Shown: piece after piece, positions 25,963 through 33,719 of the stretch
Layout: the number at the start of each line of letters is the position of its first letter
How positions within the stretch are numbered: position 1 is the first letter of the stretch
DNA from: Pseudoxanthomonas sp.
GTDB lineage: Bacteria > Pseudomonadota > Gammaproteobacteria > Xanthomonadales > Xanthomonadaceae
Assembly: GCF_035999195.1 (NCBI RefSeq)
Contig: NZ_DASYGY010000004.1
Location: forward strand, 620,001-684,000
Reading direction: 5' to 3'
Length of the DNA: 64,000 bases
The notes under the pieces: generated by a model
What the model was told of the DNA's origin: nothing
What the model saw: only the letters and a program-made list of their open reading frames with translations
Database searches by the model: none
Translations under genes and position numbers: made by a program

Positions 25963-27282
25963 ATGAAGAAACCGCTGCGCTGGTTTGCCCTGCTCCTGTT
26001 CACCCTCGCCCCGGTCCTGGCCTCGGCCCAACAACAGGGCCTGGAAATCGACATCATCGGCGGCAACGCGTCGGCGCTGCCGATCGCCATCGTGCCGATG
26101 CCCTACCAGGGCAGTGCCGGCACCCCGCCGACCGATGTCTCCGCCGTGGTCCGTGCCGACCTGGAGCGCTCCGGCGCGTTCCGTACGCTGCCCGAAGCCC
26201 GCATCACCGAGCGCCCGACGCGCGGCGGTGAGATCCAGTACCCCACCTGGCAGGCGTTGCGGCAGGACTACATCGTGGTCGGCCGCGTGGTCGATGCCGG
26301 CGATGGCGGCTACCGGGTGGAGTACGAGCTGTTCGACGTGGCCAAGCAGGAACGCATGCTCGGCCTGGCGATGACCGCCCGCTCCAACGCGCTGCGCGAT
26401 GTCGCCCACCAGATGGCCGATGCCATCTACGAGAAGATCCTCGGCGTGCGCGGCGCGTTCTGGACCCGCATCGCCTACATCACCGCCGCCGGCACCGGCA
26501 AGGCCACGCGGTATGCGCTGATGGTCGCCGATTCCGATGGCTTCAACCCGCAGACCGTGGTGCGCTCGGCCGAGCCGCTGCTGTCGCCGTCGTGGAGTCC
26601 GGATGGCCGCAAGCTGGCCTACGTCAGCTTCGAGGGCGGCAACTCGGCCATCTACATCCAGGACATCTCGACCGGGGCACGCGAGAAGGTCGCCAGCTTC
26701 CGCGGCATCAACGGTGCGCCCGCGTTCTCGCCCGACGGCCGCCAGCTCGCGCTGACCCTGTCGCGCAGCGGCAACCCTGAGATCTACGTCATGGACCTGG
26801 GCAGCCGCTCGCTGCGCCAGCTGACCAACACCTCCGCGATCGACACCGAGCCGGTCTGGAGTGCGGACGGCGGCACGATCTACTTCACCTCCGACCGCGG
26901 CGGCCGCCCGCAGATCTACCGCGTGCCGGCCGCCGGTGGCAGCGCCAGCCGGGTGACCTTCGAGGGCAACTACAACGCCACCGCCAGCGTGTCGTTCGAC
27001 GGCAAGAAGATCGCGGTGGTGCAGGGCAGCGGCAACAATTACCGCATCGCCCTGATGGACAGCAGCCTGGGCGGCGCCCGGTGGACCTCGCTGTCGCCGG
27101 GCTCGCTGGACGAGTCGCCGAGTTTCGCCCCCAATGCCAGCATGGTGCTATACGCCGCCCGCGAAGGCGGGCGGGGCGTGCTGTACGCCGTCTCGGCCGA
27201 TGCGCGCGTCCGCCAGCGCCTGGTCGTGGCCAACGCCGACGTGCGCGAGCCGGCATGGTCGCCCTACCGTACCGCCCGTTAA
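25963..27282 (+). CDS. tolB: Tol-Pal system protein TolB
   Basis: A 439-residue periplasmic protein with a signal peptide (MKKPLRWFALLLFTLAPVLASA). An N-terminal alpha/beta domain (about 25-160) is followed by a six-bladed beta-propeller made of WSPDGRKLAY-type repeats (190-430). The TolA-box-like N-terminal segment follows the cleavage site. The ATG at 25963 is used because it starts the signal peptide; the frame is open 11 codons further up. The 101-bp gap before it is longer than elsewhere in the operon. Confidence 0.96.
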   Translation: MKKPLRWFALLLFTLAPVLASAQQQGLEIDIIGGNASALPIAIVPMPYQGSAGTPPTDVSAVVRADLERSGAFRTLPEARITERPTRGGEIQYPTWQALRQDYIVVGRVVDAGDGGYRVEYELFDVAKQERMLGLAMTARSNALRDVAHQMADAIYEKILGVRGAFWTRIAYITAAGTGKATRYALMVADSDGFNPQTVVRSAEPLLSPSWSPDGRKLAYVSFEGGNSAIYIQDISTGAREKVASFRGINGAPAFSPDGRQLALTLSRSGNPEIYVMDLGSRSLRQLTNTSAIDTEPVWSADGGTIYFTSDRGGRPQIYRVPAAGGSASRVTFEGNYNATASVSFDGKKIAVVQGSGNNYRIALMDSSLGGARWTSLSPGSLDESPSFAPNASMVLYAAREGGRGVLYAVSADARVRQRLVVANADVREPAWSPYRTAR

Positions 27283-27291
27283 GTTTCTGTC

Positions 27292-27297
27292 TACAAT
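27292..27297 (+). promoter_or_regulatory. pal: Possible -10 box before pal
   Basis: TACAAT lies 53 bp before the pal ATG in the tolB-pal gap. No -35 is convincing, so it may be chance; an internal promoter would allow extra Pal expression. Confidence 0.3.
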
Positions 27298-27349
27298 GTG
27301 ACCCCTCGCTCCACCTGTCTCCCCTGTTCCAATGACGCAAGGAATGACC

Positions 27350-27865
27350 ATGAACAACACCACCCGTGTTCTGATGCTGTCCCTGATGTCCGTCGCCGTG
27401 CTGGCGGGCTGCAAGAAGGACGTCAAGCCGACCCCGCCGGCTGACACCACCACCACCGCGCCGACCACCCCGACCGGTCCGACCACCTCGGGCATGTACG
27501 GTCCGGGCGACCTCGACACCGATGCCTGCCTGCGCCAGCGCGTGGTCTACTTCGACCTCGACCAGGACGCCCTGAAGCCGGAGTTCCAGGCCATCATGGG
27601 TTGCCATGCCAAGTACCTGCGCGACCGTCCGTCCTCGCGCATCACGCTGGAAGGCCATGCCGACGAGCGCGGCAGCCGCGAGTACAACCTCGGCCTGGGC
27701 GAGCGTCGCGGCAACGCCGTGAATTCGGCCCTGCAGGCCAACGGCGGTTCGGCCAGCCAGCTGACCGTGGTCAGCTACGGCGAAGAGCGTCCGGTCGCCA
27801 CCGGCTCGGACGAAGCGTCCTGGTCGCAGAACCGTCGCGTCGAGATCGTCTACACGGCGAAGTAA
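27350..27865 (+). CDS. pal: Peptidoglycan-associated lipoprotein Pal
   Basis: A 171-residue outer-membrane lipoprotein that binds peptidoglycan and TolB. Lipobox LAGC with Cys near 21, a Thr/Pro-rich tether (about 25-50), then the OmpA-like domain (65-171) with the signature LEGHADERGSREYNLGLGERR that holds the diaminopimelate-binding Asp and Arg. AAGGA (27339-27343) lies 6 nt before the ATG at 27350. Two in-frame ATGs just upstream overlap this site and are less likely. Confidence 0.96.
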   Translation: MNNTTRVLMLSLMSVAVLAGCKKDVKPTPPADTTTTAPTTPTGPTTSGMYGPGDLDTDACLRQRVVYFDLDQDALKPEFQAIMGCHAKYLRDRPSSRITLEGHADERGSREYNLGLGERRGNAVNSALQANGGSASQLTVVSYGEERPVATGSDEASWSQNRRVEIVYTAK

Positions 27866-27880
27866 GCCGACATCGTCACG

Positions 27881-28705
27881 ATGATCGCGAAGAAGACGTA
27901 CCTGCTGGTTCTCGCGGCGGCCCTCGTGGCCGCCGCTCCCGCGCACGCGCAGCGCGTCAGCCTGGCTGATCGCGTGGCCGCGTTGGAAGCGAAAGCCAAT
28001 AACCCGCAGCAGAACCTGGACCTGCTCAACCGCGTCACCCAGCAGGAAGCGGAACTGCGTGAGCTGCGCGCGCAGCTCGAGCAGCTGCAGAACGAGAACG
28101 AGCAGCTCAAGCAGCGCGGCCGCGACCAGTACCTCGACCTGGATGGTCGCCTCAACCGCCTGGAAGGTGGCACGGCCCCGGCTCCGGCCGCTGCACCGCC
28201 GCTGGGCAATGCCCCCGTCGCCGCGCCGGCCACCGTGCCGGCGCCCGTCGTGGCGGCCGCAGCGGACGAACGTCCGCCAGCAGTCCACGGCGACATGGGC
28301 GCCCTGTCCGCCGCCGGCGACGAGCGCACCGCGTACAACGTGGCCTTCGACAAGCTCAAGGCCGGCGATTACGCCGATGCCGCGCAGCTGTTCACCAGTT
28401 TCCTCCAGCTCTATCCCAGCGGCGTGTACGCGCCCAATGCGCTGTACTGGCTGGGCGAGAGCTATTACGTCACCCAGAATTACGCGCTGGCCGCGGACCA
28501 GTTCCGCGCGCTGCTGGCGCAGTATCCGACCCACGACAAGGCGCCCGGGGCGCTGCTGAAGATCGGCCTGTGCGACTACGGCCTGGGCAAGCTGCCGGAG
28601 GCCGAGCGCACGCTGGGCGAGGTCATCGCCAAGTACCCCGGCACCGATGTCGCCCGCACCGCCGACGACCGCCTGCGCGCCATCCAGCTCGGCCGCCTGC
28701 GCTGA
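27881..28705 (+). CDS. cpoB: Cell division coordinator CpoB (YbgF)
   Basis: A 274-residue periplasmic protein. Signal peptide through ~AHA (23), an N-terminal coiled coil for trimerisation (LADRVAALEAK..., 26-95), an Ala/Pro linker (100-145) and a C-terminal TPR domain (AYNVAFDKLKAGDYADAAQLF, 150-265). In E. coli CpoB links PBP1B activity to Tol-Pal during division. That is notable here, since mrcB is in the same window. It starts 15 bp after pal. Confidence 0.95.
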   Translation: MIAKKTYLLVLAAALVAAAPAHAQRVSLADRVAALEAKANNPQQNLDLLNRVTQQEAELRELRAQLEQLQNENEQLKQRGRDQYLDLDGRLNRLEGGTAPAPAAAPPLGNAPVAAPATVPAPVVAAAADERPPAVHGDMGALSAAGDERTAYNVAFDKLKAGDYADAAQLFTSFLQLYPSGVYAPNALYWLGESYYVTQNYALAADQFRALLAQYPTHDKAPGALLKIGLCDYGLGKLPEAERTLGEVIAKYPGTDVARTADDRLRAIQLGRLR

Positions 28706-28754
28706 GTCCAGGACGTCCGGCGCTCCGTAGCGGAGGCGCCGGGCCGGCAGGGCG

Positions 28755-28760
28755 TATCAT
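28755..28760 (+). promoter_or_regulatory. queE: Possible -10 box of queE
   Basis: TATCAT (28755-28760) is 9 bp before the queE ATG. It follows a GC-rich stem-loop (CCGGCGC...GCGCCGG, 28719-28744) that ends the cpoB region. The promoter would yield a very short leader. Confidence 0.35.
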
Positions 28761-28769
28761 GCGCACCCC

Positions 28770-29453
28770 ATGAACGACGCCGCCCGCCCCAGCGAGATCG
28801 TCCAGTCCCCGCTGGAACGCCTCAAGATCACCGAAATCTTCCTGTCCCTGCAGGGCGAGGCGAACACGGTCGGCTGGCCCACGGTCTTCGTCCGCCTGAC
28901 CGGCTGCCCGCTGCGCTGCCAGTACTGCGACACCGCCTACGCCTTCCACGGCGGCGAGTGGCGCGAGATCGACGACATCGTCGCCGAGGTGGTCCGCCAT
29001 GGCGTGCGCCATGTCTGCGTGACCGGCGGTGAACCGCTGGCGCAGAAGCGCTGCCTGCTGCTGTTGAGGAAGCTCTGCGACGCCGGGCTCGACGTCTCGC
29101 TCGAAACCTCCGGTGCGCTCGACATCGCCGACGTCGACCCGCGCGTGTCGCGCGTGGTGGACCTGAAGACGCCCGACTCGAAGGAAATGGCGCGCAACCG
29201 GCTGGAAAACCTGCCGCTGCTCACCGCGCGGGACCAGGTGAAGTTCGTGCTCTGCGGCCGCGCCGACTACGAGTGGGCACGCGGCATGGTCGCCGAACAC
29301 CGGCTGGCCGAACGCTGCGACGTGCTGTTCTCGCCCAGCAAGTCCGACCTGTCGCCGCGCGAACTGGCGGACTGGATCGTCGAGGACCGCCTGCCGGTGC
29401 GCTTCCAGATGCAGCTGCACAAGCTGCTGTGGAACGACGAGCCGGGGAGGTGA
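28770..29453 (+). CDS. queE: 7-carboxy-7-deazaguanine synthase QueE
   Basis: A 227-residue radical-SAM enzyme that converts 6-carboxytetrahydropterin to 7-carboxy-7-deazaguanine, an early step to queuosine. The iron-sulfur cluster is held by C46, C50 and C53 in GCPLRCQYCD, a CX3CX2C motif; the substrate-side motif FLSLQGEA precedes it. The following gene queC does the next step. queD and queF are not in the window. Confidence 0.95.
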   Translation: MNDAARPSEIVQSPLERLKITEIFLSLQGEANTVGWPTVFVRLTGCPLRCQYCDTAYAFHGGEWREIDDIVAEVVRHGVRHVCVTGGEPLAQKRCLLLLRKLCDAGLDVSLETSGALDIADVDPRVSRVVDLKTPDSKEMARNRLENLPLLTARDQVKFVLCGRADYEWARGMVAEHRLAERCDVLFSPSKSDLSPRELADWIVEDRLPVRFQMQLHKLLWNDEPGR

Positions 29454-29459
29454 GGCAGT

Positions 29460-29545
29460 GATTGGTCATTGGTGATTCGTGATTCGGAAAATCGGTCTTC
29501 ATTGGCCGGAACCCGAATCACGAATCACGAATCACGAATCACGAC
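29460..29545. repeat. Inverted and tandem 7-bp repeats between queE and queC
   Basis: The right arm holds four consecutive CGAATCA units (29516-29543); the left arm (29461-29486) holds GATTGGTCATT...GATTCGTGATTCGG, partly complementary. The element is of the same design as the one before ruvC. It fills the gap and leaves queC without a clear Shine-Dalgarno. Confidence 0.8.
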
Positions 29546-29551
29546 CATCCA

Positions 29552-30217
29552 ATGAAAAACGCCGTTGTCCTTCTTTCCGGTGGCATGGACTCCGCCGTCG
29601 TCGTCGCCATCGCCCGTGAGCAGGGTTTCGCGGTGCATGCATTGAGCGTGCGTTATGGCCAGCGCCACACCTCCGAACTCGACGCCGCCGCGCGCGTGGC
29701 CGCCACGCTCGGCGTCGCCGCGCACAAGACCGTGCACGTGGACCTGCGCAGCATCGGCGGCTCGGCGCTGACCGACGATATCGACGTGCCGGAAGCCGGC
29801 GGCCCGGGCATCCCGGTGACCTACGTGCCGGCGCGCAACACCATCATGCTGTCGGTGGCGCTGGGCTGGGCGGAAGTGCTGGGCGCCAGCGACATCTTCT
29901 GCGGCGTCAACGCGGTGGACTATTCGGGGTATCCGGATTGCCGGCCCGAATTCATCGAGGCGTTCGAGCGGCTGGCCAACGTGGCGACCAAGGCCGGCGT
30001 GGAAGGCGCGGGCCTGCGCATCCACGCGCCGCTGCTGCGCATGAGCAAGGCCGACATCGTGCGCGAGGGCGTGCGCCTGGGCGTGGACTTCGCCCAGACC
30101 GTGTCCTGCTATCGCGCCGACGAGCAGGGCCGCGCCTGCGGACACTGCGATGCCTGCCGCCTGCGCGCTGCCGGCTTCGCCGATGCCGGCGTGCCGGATC
30201 CCACGCACTACGCGTGA
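29552..30217 (+). CDS. queC: 7-cyano-7-deazaguanine synthase QueC
   Basis: A 221-residue ATP-dependent enzyme that makes preQ0 from 7-carboxy-7-deazaguanine and ammonia. The PP-loop SGGMDSA is at residues 9-15. A zinc site is formed by C186, C196, C199 and C202 (CYRADEQGRACGHCDAC). The order queE-queC and its placement after cpoB agree with a shared xanthomonad layout. Confidence 0.97.
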   Translation: MKNAVVLLSGGMDSAVVVAIAREQGFAVHALSVRYGQRHTSELDAAARVAATLGVAAHKTVHVDLRSIGGSALTDDIDVPEAGGPGIPVTYVPARNTIMLSVALGWAEVLGASDIFCGVNAVDYSGYPDCRPEFIEAFERLANVATKAGVEGAGLRIHAPLLRMSKADIVREGVRLGVDFAQTVSCYRADEQGRACGHCDACRLRAAGFADAGVPDPTHYA

Positions 30218-30252
30218 GCCGGGCGGATTTCGCCCCCTCGCGGACGATGCGC

Positions 30253-30258
30253 TAGAAT
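30253..30258 (+). promoter_or_regulatory. -10 box of tRNA-Lys
   Basis: TAGAAT in GCTAGAATGC, 33 bp before the mature tRNA 5' end. A -35 is not clear. The intervening CCGGCGCAAGGCCGG could fold in the precursor leader. Confidence 0.45.
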
Positions 30259-30291
30259 GCACACCCCGGCGCAAGGCCGGGATGCGTTTCC

Positions 30292-30367
30292 GGGCCGTTA
30301 GCTCAGTCGGTAGAGCAGAAGACTTTTAATCTTTTGGTCGAAGGTTCGAATCCTTCACGGCCCACCA
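30292..30367 (+). tRNA. tRNA-Lys (anticodon UUU)
   Basis: A full cloverleaf of 76 nt. Acceptor arms GGGCCGT and ACGGCCC pair fully, the D arm is GCTCAGTCGGTAGAGC, the anticodon loop is CTTTTAA (anticodon TTT), and the T arm is GAAGG-TTCGAAT-CCTTC. The CCA end is encoded. It lies 74 bp after queC. E. coli also carries lysine tRNA genes just after cpoB. Confidence 0.98.
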
Positions 30368-30434
30368 CGCACATCCCGACGACGCGCCATCACTGCGCCG
30401 CGTTCGCGTCGGCGCCCGGCAGGGAATCCCACGA

Positions 30435-31547
30435 GTGACCACGGCAGCGCGTGACTGGACGGCGCAGGCGATCCAGCGCATCGAAGCGGACTTCAACCGG
30501 TCCGCCGACACCCACCTGATCCCGCTGCCGCTGCCCGGCTTTCCCGGCATCGATGTCTACCTCAAGGACGAATCCAGCCATCCGACCGGCAGCCTGAAGC
30601 ACCGGCTGGCGCGCTCGCTGTTCCTGTACTCGCTGGCCAATGGCTGGCTGCGCGAGGGCGCGCCGGTCATCGAGGCGTCCAGCGGTTCGACGGCCGTATC
30701 CGAGGCGTACTTCGCGCGCCTGCTCGGTCTGCCCTTCATCGCCGTGATGCCGTCGTCCACCTCGCCCGACAAGATCGCGGCCATCCAGTTCCAGGGTGGG
30801 CGTTGCCACCTGGTCGAGCAGGCGGCGGAGATCAACGAAGTCTCGCGGCGGCTGGCGCAGGAAAGCGGCGGCCACTTCATGGACCAGTTCACCTATGCCG
30901 AGCGCGCCACCGACTGGCGGGCGAACAACAACATCGCCGAATCGATCTTCAAGCAGATGGAGGCCGAACCGCATCCCGTGCCGGCGTGGATCGTCTGCAG
31001 CCCCGGCACCGGCGGGACCAGCGCCACGCTGGGGCGCTACGTGCGCTATCGCCGCCATCCGACGCGGGTGCTGTGCGCCGATCCGGAGCACTCGGTGTTC
31101 TTCGACCAGTATCGCGGCGCCTGCGACGGCTGCGACGACACCACGCTGACCTGCGCACGCGGCTCGGGCATCGAAGGCATCGGCCGGCCGCACTGCGAGC
31201 CCAGTTTCATCCCCGCCTGCATCGACGCGATGGTGAAGGTGCCGGATGCGCTGAGCCTGGCGGCCATGCGTCACGTCAGTGCGGTACTGGGGCGACGCGT
31301 GGGCGGATCCACCGGCACCAACTTCGTCGGCATCCTGGCGGCGGCCTCGCGCATGCGCGAGGCCGGCGAATCCGGTTCCATCGTCAGCATCCTGTGCGAC
31401 AGCGGTGAACGCTACGCACACAGCTACTACAACCGGGACTGGTATCTGCAGCGCGGCATCCCCATCGTGGAAAGCGACGACGCCATCGCCACGGCGGTGG
31501 CCGGGCGCGGCCTCCCGCCGCTGACCCAGGCCGACTGGCCGAACTGA
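30435..31547 (+). CDS. PLP-dependent cysteine synthase family protein, Cds1-like cysteine desulfhydrase
   Basis: A 370-residue fold-type II PLP enzyme. The PLP lysine is in SHPTGSLKHRLA (near residue 55), with the Asn/Gly-binding loop EASSGSTAVSEA and the phosphate-binding SPGTGGTSAT. The long form with the Cys-rich stretch CDGCDDTTLTC (near 236) and HSYYNRDWYLQ near the end resembles L-cysteine desulfhydrases such as mycobacterial Cds1 rather than CysK or CysM. Likely reaction: cysteine to pyruvate, ammonia and sulfide; a synthase role is the alternative. The start is GTG with AGGGA upstream. Confidence 0.8.
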   Translation: MTTAARDWTAQAIQRIEADFNRSADTHLIPLPLPGFPGIDVYLKDESSHPTGSLKHRLARSLFLYSLANGWLREGAPVIEASSGSTAVSEAYFARLLGLPFIAVMPSSTSPDKIAAIQFQGGRCHLVEQAAEINEVSRRLAQESGGHFMDQFTYAERATDWRANNNIAESIFKQMEAEPHPVPAWIVCSPGTGGTSATLGRYVRYRRHPTRVLCADPEHSVFFDQYRGACDGCDDTTLTCARGSGIEGIGRPHCEPSFIPACIDAMVKVPDALSLAAMRHVSAVLGRRVGGSTGTNFVGILAAASRMREAGESGSIVSILCDSGERYAHSYYNRDWYLQRGIPIVESDDAIATAVAGRGLPPLTQADWPN

Positions 31548-31572
31548 ACCCCTTTCCGAACGAGGCACGCCC

Positions 31573-33600
31573 ATGACCAATCCGCTGCTCGACTTCTCCG
31601 GACTGCCGCATTTCGATGCCATCCGCCCCGAGCACATCGCGCCCGCCATCGACCGGTTGCTCGCCGAGGCCGAGGCGGCCGTGAAGACGGCGGAAACCGT
31701 GGCGCCGGTGACGTGGGAGACCTTCGTCGTGCCGCTGGACGACGCCACCGAGCGCCTGGCGCGCGCCTGGAACCAGGTGGTCCATCTGGAAGCGGTGACC
31801 AACACGCCTGCATTGCGCAGCGCCTACAACGCCCAGTTGCCCAAGGTGACGCGCTTCTGGAGCGCGCTGGGCCAGAATCTGGCGCTGTACAGACAGTACC
31901 GCGCATTGGCCGATGCGGCGGAAGCCGCGCAGTACGACGACGCACGCCGCAAGGTGCTGGACAACGCCCTGCGCGATTTCCGCCTCGGCGGTGCCGAGTT
32001 GCCCGACGGGCAGAAGGCGCGCTTCGCGGCCGTGAAGGAAGAACTGGCGAGCCTGTCGGCCAGGTTCTCGCAGAACGTGCTGGATGCCACCGACGAGTAC
32101 GAGTTCTGGATCAAGGACAAGCAGCACCTCGGGGGCCTGCCGGCCGACGTGGTGTCGGCGGCGCGCGCGGCGGCCAAGGCCGACGACGAGCCGGGCTGGA
32201 AGTTCACACTGCAGATGCCGTGCTACCTGCCGGTGCAGGCGTATGCGGACGACCGCGCGCTGCGCGAGACGCTGTACCACGCCAATGCGGTGCGCGCGTC
32301 CGAACTCGCCGACAACGAGGCGCTCGACAACTCCGCGCTGATCGACCGCATCCTCGCCCTGCGTGCTGAACTCGCCGCATTGCTCGGCTTCGCCAGCTAT
32401 GCCGACTACTCGCTGGCCACCAAGATGACCGATACGCCGGACGAGGTACTCGCGTTCCTGCGCGACCTCGCCGCGCGCGCCAAACCGCATGCGCAGCGCG
32501 ACCGCGAGGAACTGGAAACCTTCGCCCGTGAGCAGCTCGGGCTGGAGACGCTGGAAGCGTGGGACCTGGCCTACGCCAGCGAGAAGCTGAAGCAGGCGCG
32601 CTACAGCTTCTCCGCGCAGGAGGTGAAGCAGTACTTCACCGAGGCGGCGGTGCTGGCCGGCCTGTTCGGCGTGATCGGCGACCTGTACGGCCTGCGCGTG
32701 GAACAGGACGAAGCGCCCACCTGGCATCCCGACGTCCGCTTCTATCGGCTGGTGGATGGCGACGGCGCACTGGTTGGGCAGTTCTATCTCGACCTGTATG
32801 CGCGCGAGGGCAAGCGCGGCGGTGCGTGGATGGATGACTGCCGCAACCGCCGCGATACCGCGCGCGGCACGCAGACCCCGCTGGTGTACCTGGTGTGCAA
32901 CTTCGGCAAGGGCCAGGACGGCAAGCCGGCCACCTTCAGCCACAGCGACGTGACCACGCTGTTCCATGAAATGGGCCATGGCCTGCACCAGCTGCTGACC
33001 CAGGTCGGCGAACTGGGCGTGGCCGGCATCAACGGCGTGGAATGGGATGCGGTGGAGCTGCCCAGCCAGTTCATGGAGAACTTCTGCTGGGAATGGGAAC
33101 GCGTGCGGGCGATGACCGCGCACGTGGAGACCGGCGAGCCGCTGCCGCGGGAACTGTTCGATCGCATGGTGGCGGCGAAGAACTACCAGAGCGGCATGGC
33201 GACCGTGCGCCAGCTCGAGTTCGGGCTGTTCGACATGCTGCTGCACAGCGGCTTCGACGCGGCGCAGGACGGCGTGCTGGCGCTGCTGGACCGCGTACGC
33301 GCCGAGGTGGCCGTCAACATCCCGCCCGCGTTCAACCGCTTCCCGCACCAGTTCAGCCACATCTTCGCCGGCGGTTACGGGGCCGGGTACTACAGCTACA
33401 AATGGGCCGAAGTGCTCAGCGCGGACGCCTATGCGGCCTTCGAGGAGGCCCCGGCGCAGGTGGCCGACACCGGCGCGCGTTTCCGGCACGAGGTGCTGGC
33501 CCGCGGCGGCAGCCGGTCGGCGGCGGAGAACTTCCGAGCGTTCCGTGGGCGTGCGCCCCGGATCGACGCGCTGCTGCGTCATTCCGGCATGGCCGGATGA
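31573..33600 (+). CDS. prlC: M3-family oligopeptidase A
   Basis: A 675-residue zinc metallopeptidase that cleaves small peptides, including signal-peptide remnants, in the cytoplasm. The active site HEMGH starts at H465, with the third zinc ligand in the following EWDAVELPSQFMENFCW segment. Length and N-terminus (NPLLDFSGLPHFDAIRPEHI) match OpdA/PrlC rather than Dcp. It begins 25 bp after the Cds1-like gene. Confidence 0.95.
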   Translation: MTNPLLDFSGLPHFDAIRPEHIAPAIDRLLAEAEAAVKTAETVAPVTWETFVVPLDDATERLARAWNQVVHLEAVTNTPALRSAYNAQLPKVTRFWSALGQNLALYRQYRALADAAEAAQYDDARRKVLDNALRDFRLGGAELPDGQKARFAAVKEELASLSARFSQNVLDATDEYEFWIKDKQHLGGLPADVVSAARAAAKADDEPGWKFTLQMPCYLPVQAYADDRALRETLYHANAVRASELADNEALDNSALIDRILALRAELAALLGFASYADYSLATKMTDTPDEVLAFLRDLAARAKPHAQRDREELETFAREQLGLETLEAWDLAYASEKLKQARYSFSAQEVKQYFTEAAVLAGLFGVIGDLYGLRVEQDEAPTWHPDVRFYRLVDGDGALVGQFYLDLYAREGKRGGAWMDDCRNRRDTARGTQTPLVYLVCNFGKGQDGKPATFSHSDVTTLFHEMGHGLHQLLTQVGELGVAGINGVEWDAVELPSQFMENFCWEWERVRAMTAHVETGEPLPRELFDRMVAAKNYQSGMATVRQLEFGLFDMLLHSGFDAAQDGVLALLDRVRAEVAVNIPPAFNRFPHQFSHIFAGGYGAGYYSYKWAEVLSADAYAAFEEAPAQVADTGARFRHEVLARGGSRSAAENFRAFRGRAPRIDALLRHSGMAG

Positions 33601-33649
33601 GCCGCGTCCACGCGGCCGGCCTGCGGCCGGAAAGCCCGCCGCACAGGGT

Positions 33650-33678
33650 TTGACCCGACCTGTAAACGTTTTCATAAT
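33650..33678 (+). promoter_or_regulatory. Promoter with LacI-type operator for the GH3-MFS operon
   Basis: -35 TTGACC (33650-33655), a 17-bp spacer and -10 CATAAT (33673-33678). Between them, TGTAAACGTTTTCA (33661-33674) is a CG-centred near-palindrome with one mismatch, of the TGNNAACGTTNNCA form bound by LacI/GalR-family repressors. A site placed between -35 and -10 should block RNA polymerase. No LacI-family gene is in the window. Confidence 0.7.
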
Positions 33679-33719
33679 GTCGCTCCCGTGACACCTGCGT
33701 TCCTGGGAGGACCGCCTAC

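Noticed and set aside
29460..29551. preQ1 riboswitch before queC
   Set aside because: The gap holds only 7-bp repeats; there is no preQ1 aptamer pattern, and queC/queE synthesise rather than import the precursor.
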